Part shown: piece by piece, positions 1 through 10,000 of the stretch
Numbering within the stretch: the first letter of the stretch is position 1
Layout of the letters: each line of letters starts with the position of its first letter
NCBI RefSeq assembly: GCF_963576615.1
Contig: NC_088709.1
Location: 76,304,538-76,368,537, forward strand
Reading direction: 5' to 3'
DNA from: Watersipora subatra
Lineage: Eukaryota; Bryozoa; Gymnolaemata; Cheilostomatida; Watersiporidae
Length of the DNA stretch: 64,000 nucleotides
Program-made: the position numbers and the translations under genes
The notes under the pieces: generated by a model
The model's database searches: none
Told to the model about the DNA's origin: nothing
The model's input: the letters and a program-made list of their open reading frames with translations, nothing else

Positions 1-119
1 CCATAGCTGTACAAAATAATACAGGATAATAGACTAGCTATACAGCATAATACAGGATAATAGATTAGCTATCCAGGATAAGGTAGTTTAGTTATACAGA
101 ATAATGACTTTATAACACA
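1..119 (-). repeat. 3' LTR (partial) of gypsy element 1
   Basis: The first 119 bases match, with scattered differences, the right half of 4745-5000 (repeated 'tacaggataatagactagctata'-like phrases and the shared end 'gactttataacaca'). On the minus strand this is the start of the 3' LTR, with its remainder to the left of the window. The divergence between the two copies suggests an old insertion. Confidence 0.65.
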
Positions 120-901
120 TCGTTTTCTAAAACAAAACAAAAAAACACATAGCAGCAAAAAGGTATTCGCCACAAGATTGGTTAACAATTACTAGGACAG
201 GGAACGCATAATATACATTGTCTAAACTGCTGTAAATATAAACTGAGTGGTGTGCTGAAAACTTTTCAAAGGTACAATGTTCATGGTCAGTTTTTAGCCA
301 TAATTATTTTCACCGTATCAGTCCGGTGGTTTTGAAACTCTCCCATTCTTGGTGACGGTACCGGAGCCACACGAAGCACCACATTCCCCCAAACCACAAA
401 CCACAACCTCACGCAATGCGTCAGAAATCGGCACTTTCTTAGCCAACCGTTCAGCGCTAGGTGTTCTAAATGAGGATGTTCTACGTATGCGGGGATAACT
501 GGTGTAATGGAGGCCATCAGGAATTATTCTTCAGCTATGCGCAGGTTTTTCCATAATCTGCTACTTTATCTTGCTGTGCATAAGTATCTTGCTATCCGTT
601 AAGCACCTCATGGTTTATAACACAAGCTAAAGAGTTAATCTTTGCCAAGCCATATAAAAGTACACTTCACTACCATTGTGAACAAGGCGAAGGTAAACCT
701 CATCAAAGAAACACTCGTTCTCGCTCATCCTACGCTTGTCTATATGAACAGATAACTAGAGGTAAATAGGCTTCATCTGGTTTGTTCAACAGTCAGTTTG
801 TTTAGGTTTTATGTACTTACTGTATAGCTGCACTCATTATGTACATTTGCTTTGCAGTTTTACGGTCAACAAAATAAACGTATACACACACATTCCAAGC
901 A
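120..901. other. Non-coding tail of gypsy element 1
   Basis: This lies between the integrase C-terminus and the left LTR. A 76-residue minus-strand frame (287-517) has no recognisable domain and could be a degraded pol tail. No clear purine tract is seen next to the LTR; the 130-160 stretch is A-rich on the plus strand instead. Confidence 0.4.
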
Positions 902-1087
902 TCAGTCATACTCAATTGGCAATCCGTACAAGACATAACTGGGTTGTGTGCAACTTGGCTCCGCAGCTGTGGAAGCAATTATCTTTGTTTTAAGAAATGA
1001 CTGGTTTCTCCTGAAAACTCTGCCATCATCTAATTGTACTGTTAAACTGTGTGGAATGTCAGCATGTTTGATAGTTTTTCCTCCCAC
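902..1087 (-). pseudogene. Integrase C-terminal fragment, gypsy element 1
   Basis: The frame contains a short beta-barrel-like segment with a 'DDGRVFRRNQSFL' stretch, typical of the end of gypsy integrases, where a strand followed by RRN precedes the protein end. It continues the integrase at 1088-1528 in another frame, so a frameshift or stop separates them. Confidence 0.6.
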
Positions 1088-1528
1088 TCAATTCCTGTGT
1101 CCCAGTTTTACCCATGCACTTGTGCCCTCTATAAAATTACGAGGCATGCTATTTGTGCTGTTACAAAACTCAGACTGTGCTTGTCGTTTTTTAAGTATGT
1201 TAGCTATTTTATCTGTGTTGATATACTGTGATTTTAGTTGTTTAGGCATGATGTGCAGTGTTAATTTTAGGTTTTTACCTCTTAGTAAAACTGAAGGCGC
1301 TGGGAGGACGCTTATGAGATCATAAAGTGTTTGATTAGACTGGTGTGCTTTAATTAGACTTGTTTTCACAGTCTGTATCATACGCTCAGCCAATCCATTT
1401 GATCTAGAACAATGTGGGCTAACAGTTATATGGCTGACATCATAAGCTTCAATAAAAGATTTGAATTCAAATGAAGTAAAGTATGATGCATTGTATGATA
1501 CCAAGATTTCAGGCTTGCCAAAGTTCAA
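1088..1528 (-). pseudogene. Integrase core fragment, gypsy element 1
   Basis: The fragment shows the second half of the retroviral-type integrase core: the 'LVSYNASYFTS' region, where the usual catalytic Asp is replaced by Tyr, and the 'SNGLAERMIQTVK' segment carrying the catalytic Glu. It is separated from the upstream half by an inserted hairpin (1583-1633). Loss of the Asp and the frame breaks make this a dead copy. Confidence 0.8.
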
Positions 1529-1582
1529 GAACTGTTTTTTAGCAATTCAATTATTTGCTTGGATGTGGAACTTTTAAGTTCA

Positions 1583-1633
1583 TGGCAAGTGGGCCATTTT
1601 GAATATCAGATTTTCAAAATGGCCCACTTGCCA
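1583..1633. repeat. Perfect 20 bp-arm hairpin inside integrase
   Basis: The arm TGGCAAGTGGGCCATTTTGA (1583-1602) is followed after 11 bases by its exact reverse complement (1614-1633). A second short palindrome (TGTAGATA...TATCTACA, about 1636-1656) follows directly. The pair interrupts the integrase reading frame. Confidence 0.85.
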
Positions 1634-1650
1634 CTGTAGATAGATTCTAT

Positions 1651-1854
1651 CTACAGTAACCAAGTATTCATGCCTGCGAGCTGAAAAATGTCAATGCTGA
1701 CTGTTTGCATTAGGTAGTCAGGAATGTCGTACGATTCAAGTGCGGCCTTATTGTTAGTTTTGGCATTCTCTTTGCATGTCTCATAAGCCTCAATTAAACC
1801 TGTAACACTGCCAACACAGCCTGGCCGGTAAACTGAATTTTTAGCTCTATCCAT
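1651..1854 (-). pseudogene. Integrase N-terminal fragment, gypsy element 1
   Basis: The frame reads through a 'VYRPG' turn, a degraded Cys pair region ('YETCKENAK') and the 'MQTVSIDIFQLAG' strand that begins the catalytic core, including its first Asp. These match the end of the H2C2 zinc-binding domain and start of the core of gypsy integrases, though Cys residues of the zinc site are missing. Confidence 0.65.
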
Positions 1855-1971
1855 GCACTTAGAGGTTCCGAGGTAGCCTTTGTGTATAGCATTGACAATG
1901 GTTCACCTGAGAGATATTGGTACCACTAACTGACAGCCTTTTAGCACAATATCATAATGTACACTCAAGTC

Positions 1972-2577
1972 TCATCTCACACTCCAAAATTGTTTTACAA
2001 GTTTTAAAAATGAGCACATGTTTTCTGGCCAGCCAATTACTATGTATGATTTGAGTGTGTCTAAAGTAGGATCGTCTATAGTGGCTTTGATAAAGCATTC
2101 ACGGTGTGTTTGGTTTGACAAAATTCCCGCGGTTATAGCATGTACCTGCTCATAATCCCTACTGACTAAGTTTGCACTGTCTGGGCAGTAATCACTGAGG
2201 TAAGCCCTACTCAAAGCATCAGCAATAAACATCATGCTGCCAGGTTTGTGAATCAGATCATAATCATACGGTTGAGTTCGAAGTCTCATTCTTTGTAACC
2301 TAGGTGTGAGGTCGTTCAACCCATTTTTCTTGATGCCAAGCAATGGTAAATGATCAGTTTCCACCACTATTTTCTGACCATAAATGTATTGATGAAACCT
2401 GGTTAACCCATATTGTATGGCTAGAAATTCCTTTTCTATTTGCGAGTAAGCTTTTTGGGCACTAGTTAAGCTACAACTTGCAAACTCAACTGGCTCACCA
2501 TTTTGCAGAATAGTTGCTCCTATACCATTTTGTGAGCTATCAACACTTAGTGTGATTGGTTGATTAGGATTTAACAT
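1972..2577 (-). pseudogene. RNase H domain and linker, gypsy element 1
   Basis: Starts at the 'TLSVDSSQNGIGATI' strand carrying the first catalytic Asp of the Ty3/gypsy RNase H, then 'EKEFLAIQYGL', 'VVETDHLPL' and the 'MFIADALSRA' end motif. The domain looks nearly complete. The frame is interrupted from the reverse transcriptase by stops around 2580-2750. Confidence 0.85.
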
Positions 2578-2752
2578 TTTGAGTAGCTGACCGCTACTAA
2601 GTAATGACTAACTGTTTGAGTGATTTTTCTTGTTCAGTTCTCTAAGACCGCTGAACATTTTCTTTTGTCAGATTCCTAAGGGGAGCTGTAACCTCAGCCA
2701 ACTTGAGATAAAACTTGCTATGTGGCCATGTCTAGCAACCTACGCAAATCCT

Positions 2753-3220
2753 TCAGGCACTTTGGATTGGACATATAAATAATAGCTTTGATTTTTGCTG
2801 AGTCAGCCATATTACCCCTTGTCCCATTATGTGCCCCAGGTATTTGAGTTCTGGCTGTTCAAATCTACATTTTGCTAGATTGAGCTTGAGATTGACCCCT
2901 GTACATTTTGTCAATACTTTTCGAAGTCTCGCATCATGGTCTGTTTTTGTAGGCGCATGAACTAGCAAATCATCCACACATGTTTCTACCCCATCAATAT
3001 CAAAAACTATTTCGCTGACAGTTTTATGGAAAACTTCCGTAGCTGAACTTATTTCGAATAGTAGCCTAAGAAATCTGTATCTTCCAAAAGGAGTTGCAAA
3101 TGTTGTAAGAAAACTACTCTCACTGTCGAGTTCAAGTTGCAAAAACCCCTGAGATGCATCTAATGAAAAGAAAACCCTCAACTGCAATAATTTTGAAAAT
3201 ATCTCAGTAGTGATTGGCAA
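2753..3220 (-). pseudogene. Reverse transcriptase fragment, gypsy element 1
   Basis: Palm motifs are present: 'FSLDASQGFLQLELD' with the first metal-binding Asp, 'TPFGRYRF', and the YxDD box, here reading CVDD because the aromatic residue has become Cys. 'LKYLGHIM' marks the end of the palm. The N-terminal fingers lie in the next frame (around 3281). The altered catalytic box and frameshifts indicate inactivity. Confidence 0.85.
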
Positions 3221-3280
3221 GTCAAAGTGTTCTCGCCTGATACACCTGTTTAGCTCGGTGGGGTCAAGAAAAGTGCGTCA

Positions 3281-4012
3281 TTATCTATCAGGCTTCAGCA
3301 GATTCACAATGGGATGAACCCACTCAGTAGGCATTTTAACCTTGGTTATTGTACCTCCAGATTCCATTAAGTCTAGCGTGCTTTTTAGTGAATCTCTCAA
3401 CCTAAATGGAACCCTCCTAGGGTTCTGTGCTACTGGTTTGCTACCCTCCTTGAGTGTCAAGATATGTATGCTGGGTAATTCGCTCAATCCTTTGAAATTG
3501 CCAGTAAAATCAGACACAACAGAATTATTGGCTACAGCACATGCAGTTTCTACTAAATTCATAGTGATACAACTAGGGAGATCTAGAAGGGCTGTTTTCT
3601 CTTGCTTAACAACTATAAAATCCTGTAAGGTAAAAGTATGTCTGTGTTCAAGCATGAGTGCTACTTTTCTTACTACCATGAGTGTGTGTCCACTGAATGA
3701 AGTTAATGCTTGGCAATGCTTTTCTATTTTGGTATTGCAAAGACTCAAGCTATCGTAAACTGATTTAGGCATCAAGTTACAAGTGGCACCAGTGTCTACT
3801 TTAATTATGAGTTTTTTGCCTTCACAGTTAGCTGTTATATACCATTCTTTAGTGTTTGACTGACCTTTTGCCTCATGCAGCTTGCCTGAGTTAGTGAGAG
3901 TCATCTCTCCTGTAGGCGTCGACTGGCATACTTTACATAAATGTCCCTTGTAACAACTTTTGCAGAATTTGTTAAATGATGGACATCTTCTAACCAGGTG
4001 TGAACCACCCAC
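3281..4012 (-). pseudogene. Nucleocapsid end, protease and RT start, gypsy element 1
   Basis: The frame begins with a zinc-knuckle segment (GGSHLVRRCP, then a C-x2-C...H...C-like tail), followed by a retropepsin active site 'KVDTGATCNL'. It ends in the reverse transcriptase N-terminus ('WVHPIVNLLKP'). The gene order NC-PR-RT is standard for Ty3/gypsy polyproteins. Confidence 0.85.
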
Positions 4013-4023
4013 AATATTTGCGG

Positions 4024-4224
4024 TTAGTTACCATCATCTGTTGCTGACCACCATATGATTGTTAACCACTCTGCTGGGCTGCGTTGTGTGTCTGTTGCAC
4101 ATCTATGGCGTGTACCTTGGTTATTGGTTCTGTATTTTACATCTTTAAATCTTTCATGTACTGCTTGTTGCCTCAAATCTTTGACAAACTTTGATGCACT
4201 TAGTTGAAGTAAGCTTACTGACAT
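4024..4224 (-). pseudogene. Gag C-terminal fragment, gypsy element 1
   Basis: A 66-residue frame directly between the gag frame and the nucleocapsid/protease frame. No domain is recognisable by itself; position and spacing make it the gag linker before the zinc knuckles. Confidence 0.45.
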
Positions 4225-4225
4225 C

Positions 4226-4687
4226 TTATACTAACTCTGATCTAATACCAAACATAGTTCTGTCTCTCAAAGCTTTATCTTTCTCAGTCCCGTGAAAGTT
4301 GCGTGTTTTGACTAGGGTTCTGAGTGAAGACAAAAACTTGTTAAACGATTTGTCCGTCTGTTGTACCTGGCTATACAACCATTCAAATTCTTCCTTGACT
4401 TGTGTAGCAAAGTAACTAGTAAAAGCATCTTTGACAGGTTTCATCTTTTTTCTTGTCAGTCGCCGATAAGTCAATTGTCCTAAACAGCTCCTGACCTTCG
4501 ACTCCAAGGATTGTGAGTAGAGTAGCCACCTGCACAGTTTTTTCTTTAGTATTCTTTCTGTTGCTGTCATATAAAAGTCAAAGTGCTCTAACAACGCTGT
4601 CCAGTTCCTGCTAGCGTTACTTAGATTTTGAGCATAGTACCCTGCCACGAAATTTAGAGGCAGCTTAAGAGAACCACTATCAGCCAT
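4226..4687 (-). pseudogene. Gag N-terminal region, gypsy element 1
   Basis: A 153-residue frame starting with Met about 60 bases inside the 5' LTR. It contains capsid-like helices with 'FEWLYSQVQQTDKSFNKFL' and 'IRSELV', which resemble retrotransposon gag segments preceding zinc knuckles. It ends at a stop where the downstream frame takes over. Confidence 0.65.
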
Positions 4688-4744
4688 GTCTGTAAAGTTG
4701 CGTCGTCACAGTATAGTAGGCGTGGTCCTAAAGTCCTGACACCA

Positions 4745-5000
4745 TGTTAAGTTGCCTGTAGTATGTATTATATATAAGACAAGTGAGAGTTCAGGATGTG
4801 TATGTGTGTATATCTGATTGACTAAACCATAACTGAACACAAAATAGTAACAGCTATGCAGGATGATGACAGGATTATAGACCATAGCTATACAGAATAA
4901 TACAGGATAATAGACTAGCGATACAGCATATTACCGGATAATAAACTAGTTATCCAGGATAATATAGGATAGCTATACAGAATAATGACTTTATAACACA
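4745..5000 (-). repeat. 5' LTR of gypsy element 1
   Basis: This 256 bp segment begins TG and ends CA (on either strand) and repeats the first 119 bases of the window. A TGGTGTCAGGACTT-like tRNA primer site lies immediately inside it on the minus strand (about 4731-4744), which fixes the boundary. It is made of degenerate short phrases such as 'agctatacagaataata'. Confidence 0.75.
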
Positions 5001-5278
5001 CACAGACAGAGTTTAATAATCACAGATAGATGCTGCTACACACCTTCCTAAAATTTTAGGATGCAATTTTGCTAAAGTTATTTTCTTTGTGTGATTTTAT
5101 CAGCGCTAAAATTTTACTCAACGGTCTAACAAGCTGACACACTTTGGGTATCTATGAGAACCTAGTAGTACTGTTGCTGACTTTACAATATTGTCATGTG
5201 ACTTGCGCATTTATATGACACATGCCATTGACCAGTGATTGCGAAAGTTAGATTCTCCCATGACATGAACGATATCAC
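5001..5278. other. Intergenic stretch, nothing recognised
   Basis: Flank between the gypsy 5' LTR and the BEL/Pao fragment. I see no coding frame, palindrome or repeat in it. Confidence 0.4.
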
Positions 5279-5794
5279 TTACTGAAAGTTTAGAGGTATT
5301 ATTTTGCCATTTCTGCCTGACCTGCAACATCTGTAAATACTTGTCATGTCATTGGTAGAACATCCGTTCAATTTATCTATGAAGGCTACAAGATGTTTAC
5401 GAAAACATAGGAGAATGCCTTGCAAGTCGTTCATGTGTTCAGGGCCCTGGAGTAGGAAGTCATTTAAACTAATGCCTCCCCTCTTGTCGAAGACAATGCG
5501 AATTTGATCAGGTTTATGAGATTGAAATACACCAAAATGAGGAGGGTACCAAGAGTCAGAACAATCATAAGGTGCCATTACTGCTTCAGCTTTTGTGATG
5601 ATAACAGAGATGATTTGGTAATATCGTGTCTTATAAACAGAGTCATTCTTGAGTTTCTTTTCAAAAAGGTTGAATTGGTAAAGTGCCGCAAAGTTTGTGT
5701 TAGTGTGAGATGGCTTAGTTTTGACTGGTAAAGTCATGGTAGTCCTGTTATTTACTATAGTAGTCTTATTTTTATTACATCTAAAAATTATCAA
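5279..5794 (-). pseudogene. BEL/Pao reverse transcriptase fragment
   Basis: The frame contains 'RIVFDKRGGISLNDFLLQGP' followed by 'LQGILLCFRKHLVAF', the signature of the BEL/Pao reverse transcriptase start (R-x-VFD...SLND-L-GP...L..ILLRFR). The first half shows no family match and the remainder of the palm is absent. Confidence 0.75.
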
Positions 5795-6014
5795 TCCTCT
5801 ATTGATAAGCTCAATGTGTCGTCGTGTGAAGTCGGAAAGTTCTTTGCTTGATCTTGTAGTGCACCGATAAATGACAAGCTCTCTACCTTTTTAGTAACGG
5901 TTAATTGACCATTGTGGCATATGTTGTGCACTTTGAGTTCAGTTTACACATGACCTTCCAACCCAGTGCAGTTTTGATGGCAAACGGTTCATCATAGTTA
6001 TCAGTGGCTAAAAT

Positions 6015-6308
6015 TTATTGAGGGCAATATGCCTCCATGAAAGTGTTGCTAATAAGCAGTCCTACTGGTATGTCATAGTAGTTGTGTGGTAGTTCATCTG
6101 CCACTCGTAACAGGTGAGGCCGCCTTTGCAGCTTGTTCTTTGTTGCAATTCTATTGCTATCTATAGGCAGTGAAAGGCATGAATAGCAAAACTGTATCAT
6201 GTGTCGTTCTGTGCCGCTGTAAGTGCCAACTTTCAAGCCTGTCACAAGCTTCGACTCAAGCTCAAATCTATTTGAAGTCATGGTCGTTAAGTTGATTTTT
6301 GTTTTCAA
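6015..6308 (-). pseudogene. BEL/Pao polyprotein fragment (protease region)
   Basis: A 97-residue frame ending in 'IPVGLLISNTFMEAYCPQ', which fits the segment after the aspartic protease in BEL/Pao polyproteins (a D-x-LIG-x-D...-like strand, here altered). It lies in the right order between the zinc knuckle frame and the RT frame. Assignment is by position and weak similarity. Confidence 0.45.
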
Positions 6309-6494
6309 GTTTTAGCTTCGCTATTGTATCTTGAGTAATATAGTTTGTAGCGGGCATAGAATCAATCATCGCATAAATATTCCATTGAGAGTTTTGATTA
6401 ACAGAGATCCATACAGGTATTCTTCATGATAGATCTTCAGCAGTGAGATTGAGGTGATCGGTACAGTTGTGAAGGTTTGTTTACTATCCTCTAG

Positions 6495-6755
6495 TCATTT
6501 ATCAATATTCTTGTGTTGAGTTTCCTGTGACTCAGGCTTGCTTTCCTGGAGTTTGAAAGCAGGCTTTGCAGGTTTTAATTGAGTTTGACTGTGGGGTGCA
6601 TTGTGTTTCGATCGACTTTCCCTTGGAGCTGTTTGCATTTTCTGCAAAGAAGTTAGATGTTTTCCTTTACATCGATAGCATGTAGCAAGAGATTTACAGT
6701 ATTTGGAAATGTGGAAACCATCTAAACATATTCTAAACATAACATAATTTGTCAT
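6495..6755 (-). pseudogene. BEL/Pao zinc knuckle fragment
   Basis: The frame has 'CLDGFHISKYCKS' followed by 'CYRCKGKHLTSL'. This double Cys-His pattern (C...H...C then C-x2-C-x3-H) is the standard knuckle pair between gag and protease of BEL/Pao elements. The fragment stops about 85 bases before the first exon of the TRIM-Deltex gene. Confidence 0.7.
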
Positions 6756-6841
6756 ATTAGGATCGTAGACATTTACAATAGTTAGTTAGTGGGTTAGAAA
6801 CCTGATAGTGAAAGTTCATATCAAACATTAGATCAACAAAT

Positions 6842-7065
6842 ATGGCATTTATTATGAGTTCTCTGATTGGACATGTGTTGTATTTACTAGCTAAAATGGC
6901 TGCTGCCCCAGATCCAAAAAACACATCTGTCGGATGTGGCTACTGCTTGAAACAGAATGAAAACATGAAGACGCCAAAGCTGTTACCTTGTGGACATATA
7001 CACTGCTCAGGTTGTCTAGATGGAGCTCTGGATGCACGGAAGATAGTGGAGTGTCCAGACTGCGA
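6842..7065 (+). CDS. TRIM-Deltex exon 1: RING finger
   Basis: Encodes a C3HC4 RING: CGYC, then C-G-H at 'LPCGHIHCSGC', and the final CPDC at the exon end. Start is either ATG 6842 or ATG 6896 ('aaaATGgct', better context, giving MAAAPDPK). The donor GTGAGT at 7066 leaves phase 2, so the codon after CPDC is completed by exon 2. The upstream promoter is not recognisable; the exon lies 86 bases from an inverted BEL/Pao remnant. Confidence 0.85.
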
Positions 7066-10000
7066 GTGAGTCATTTACGATACTGTAATCAAATCTTATC
7101 ATTAGCTCCAACCATTTTAAGTTGGTGTCTCTACTAGGTTAGTTTTATCTAGATCATCTACTAACAATTTAACTAGAGTGTTGGAGTATGTTATATTTAT
7201 ACTTATTAATTTGTTTCTAGTGCAGTCAGTAGAGTCATGTTCCATGCTGATGTACTTTTGTATTCCTGGCTGGAAAAGTCAGCAGCATGAAACAGAACTT
7301 CAATGACTCTAGTAGAGACAAGAACATCAAAATAAGGTGTTAGTTAACCTATTCTAATACTTTAGTTGCTTCTCAGTATATCTATATGTCTCTGATTTGA
7401 TAAGAGCATTACAGCATAACAATAGGTAAGTCTTTTAAACAATTCTTAGACATTGTTTAGTGATAGTATTTTGGTAGTAATTATTGGTACTAGAACCCTG
7501 GCAGTCTTAACTGCTGTGAGAGATCATCACATGCACCAATAAAGCACAGAGAACAAGTATATACATAACTAGCTGCATTACCCCTGTTCAGGAACAGATT
7601 TACGTAAAGCAATAGTTTTATTGAGAGTTGTCTTTCATACTGTATAACAACTCCAAATATGCAATCTACTGAAATTTTTGTGCTGATCTGACTGTATACA
7701 CATATGCAGTTGTACATGTCAATAATGTCGGAGAGACAAATGGAAATATGCAATGTGTTTTACAGCTAGTCTACAATGCATCAGTCCCAAACCACTCAAA
7801 TCGGAATTGTCCTAATCTTGTACACAGAACTGATAATGAAATTGACATTGCTAGGCAAACTGACGTTCTTCAAACTGGCAGTATTGAAAAGTTTTACATA
7901 TTTTAAGAAATTCTAGAAAATATTTTGCTATTGCATTGCTTAGCTATCGCCAGCATTTATTGAATTGAGACTTCTGCATGCTTGAAACACTAATCATGAC
8001 TCACCAGTTCTTCGTCTATAGCCTGTGTTTTGACATGGTATATACAAACTGTGCAGCAGTAATGCGGTTGTTGATAAAATTTATTATCAATGAAATCTAC
8101 TGTATAAAATACATATATGGCCTCTCGCCTTTCCAACGTAAGGCATTACATCTGGAGCATTTTTGGACATTCGTCTCATAAAAAAATTCAACCCTATACT
8201 GTGTCAACTGTGAAGTTTTCTGTCCATACACGGCGCCTGGTAGCAGCTGCTGTAGTAGGTGAATCTCGCTGTTGTCGGCGTTTCATCTGCTCTGAAAATT
8301 CAGCTCGCCGAGCAGCTGTTGTAGCTAGTGCATCATGTTCTTGTCACCGCTGCATCTGCTCGGAGGTTTCTGCACGTCTGGCCAATGTAGCGGCTGCTCT
8401 GAGCCGTTTGGGTTGCTGCTGGGGTTGGTTCAGTAGTCTCTGCACTTCTAGCGGCTGCAGCATCTATTCTGGCCTGCTCTCAATGTACCTGTGTTTTTTC
8501 GGCGGTTTCTGCTCTTCTAGAAGCTGCAGTAGCAGTTCCGTTTCGTCGTGGGCGTAGCTGTGTTTGCTCTGCAGTTTCTGCTCGTCTAGCTGCTGCTTTG
8601 CGAATTCAGTCTCTTTCTCTACCGGAATCAATCTGTTTTTGCGTTTGGGCAGTAGGCTTTTTGGAAGGCATTGTACTGCTTCAAGCATTTCTAAAATTGA
8701 ATGAGATGGTGCGCTTTTTTGTAATATACACTGCTCGCTTTCTTCTCACCGTCGCCTACCGCCAGACTCGGAGTGCCCGTGCAAGTTCTGTAGTAGCTGT
8801 AGTACTGGCAGCTGGAAAAATAAAAGTAACTCAGAAAGAAGTGAACATGTTTACTATCACAAACAGTGGCAAATCCAACGTTTTCAACCCTTTCACTGAA
8901 GTAGACGCATTTATGCATTTTCTATGGTCGACCGCCGTAGACACATTTTGCGATTTTACCAGCAATTGCTAGTAATTGAATTTTGTTATTCGTTGATAAC
9001 ATAACTAATGGTCTTGAGGACTTTTATGGTAGTGACAGTGTTGTTTTAAGATTTCTCTATAAAATTAGCCTAAAGTTAAATATTTTAATCTTTGTTTGGG
9101 GATTTCCAACTTAAAAACGAACATTTTTGTGTAGTTGATCAAAGGCGTCCGAGTTAGAAAACAAATAACTGTTTATGTTGATGACATATAGCCGATTCAG
9201 ATTTTTGTGATTACACAGATAAAAAAACCTTCTAGATGGAGTTTCAAATTGAAAAAAATATCATGAAGCAATATCGGCAAAATTGCTGGCAGTAGGCCGA
9301 TAGCTAAATTTGTACATGGACGCAAGTGAGAGGGTTATGTATTGAAAGTGTGGCAATTCATAGACAATACAACATTGAATAAGAAACATTTACCTTTTCA
9401 ATGTGGAAAATTAGTAGGTGAAAATTGCGTTTTTCCAGTGGCCGCAAGAAACAAACGTTTACGCCACCTTCTCGGTACACGTTGGCAGTAAATATTAATT
9501 GCGTGTAAATTATTAAGCGCTAACCGGAGATGACGTGCTTGTATAGAAATGATGATTAGGTTATTTAGAATAAAGGCGTATACTAACCGGAGATTCCCGT
9601 TAATACGCCCTAAATACTTAGTAGCGGGTAATAGTCCGAAAAGTACGGTACTCTATAAGGCGGATACTCAATCAAACAGACAGGCAATGATTGCCGTTTG
9701 TATAGTAGATAACTCTGGAATTGTAGTGGGTGAATAATTGGTTCAAATGGTAGTATGCTGAGTGGAGAAGCCACAAGTTGCGGGTTTGAATCCTTTATGA
9801 TGCAATTTTTTTCCCAACTTTGAACTTTGCCTTAGGACAGACAGACGGACAAGCAAAAGTGATCGGTAAAGATTATAGTAAAGATACTAACACAGTGGAA
9901 ACTTCATGAACATTCATGAACATGAAGATTTTTTAATACGCTCAACTTTTAAGTTCACTCCTTTTCACAGCATCAAAACACAGCTCGTCTGATATAAAAC

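Larger units (their letters stand above)
1..5000 (-). mobile_element. Decayed Ty3/gypsy LTR retrotransposon (element 1)
   Basis: Minus-strand order is 5' LTR (4745-5000), primer-binding-site-like TGGTGTCAGGAC just inside it, gag, zinc knuckle and protease, reverse transcriptase, RNase H, integrase, then a truncated 3' LTR at the window start. The coding region is split into at least seven frames by stops and frameshifts, so the copy is not functional. The invertebrate gypsy lineage is supported by the knuckle pattern before the protease and the type of integrase end. Confidence 0.85.

Noticed and set aside
8117..8557. 146-residue plus-strand Ser/Cys-rich frame
   Set aside because: It is the complement of the Ala/Arg/Glu repeats read better on the minus strand as a Helitron-like remnant.
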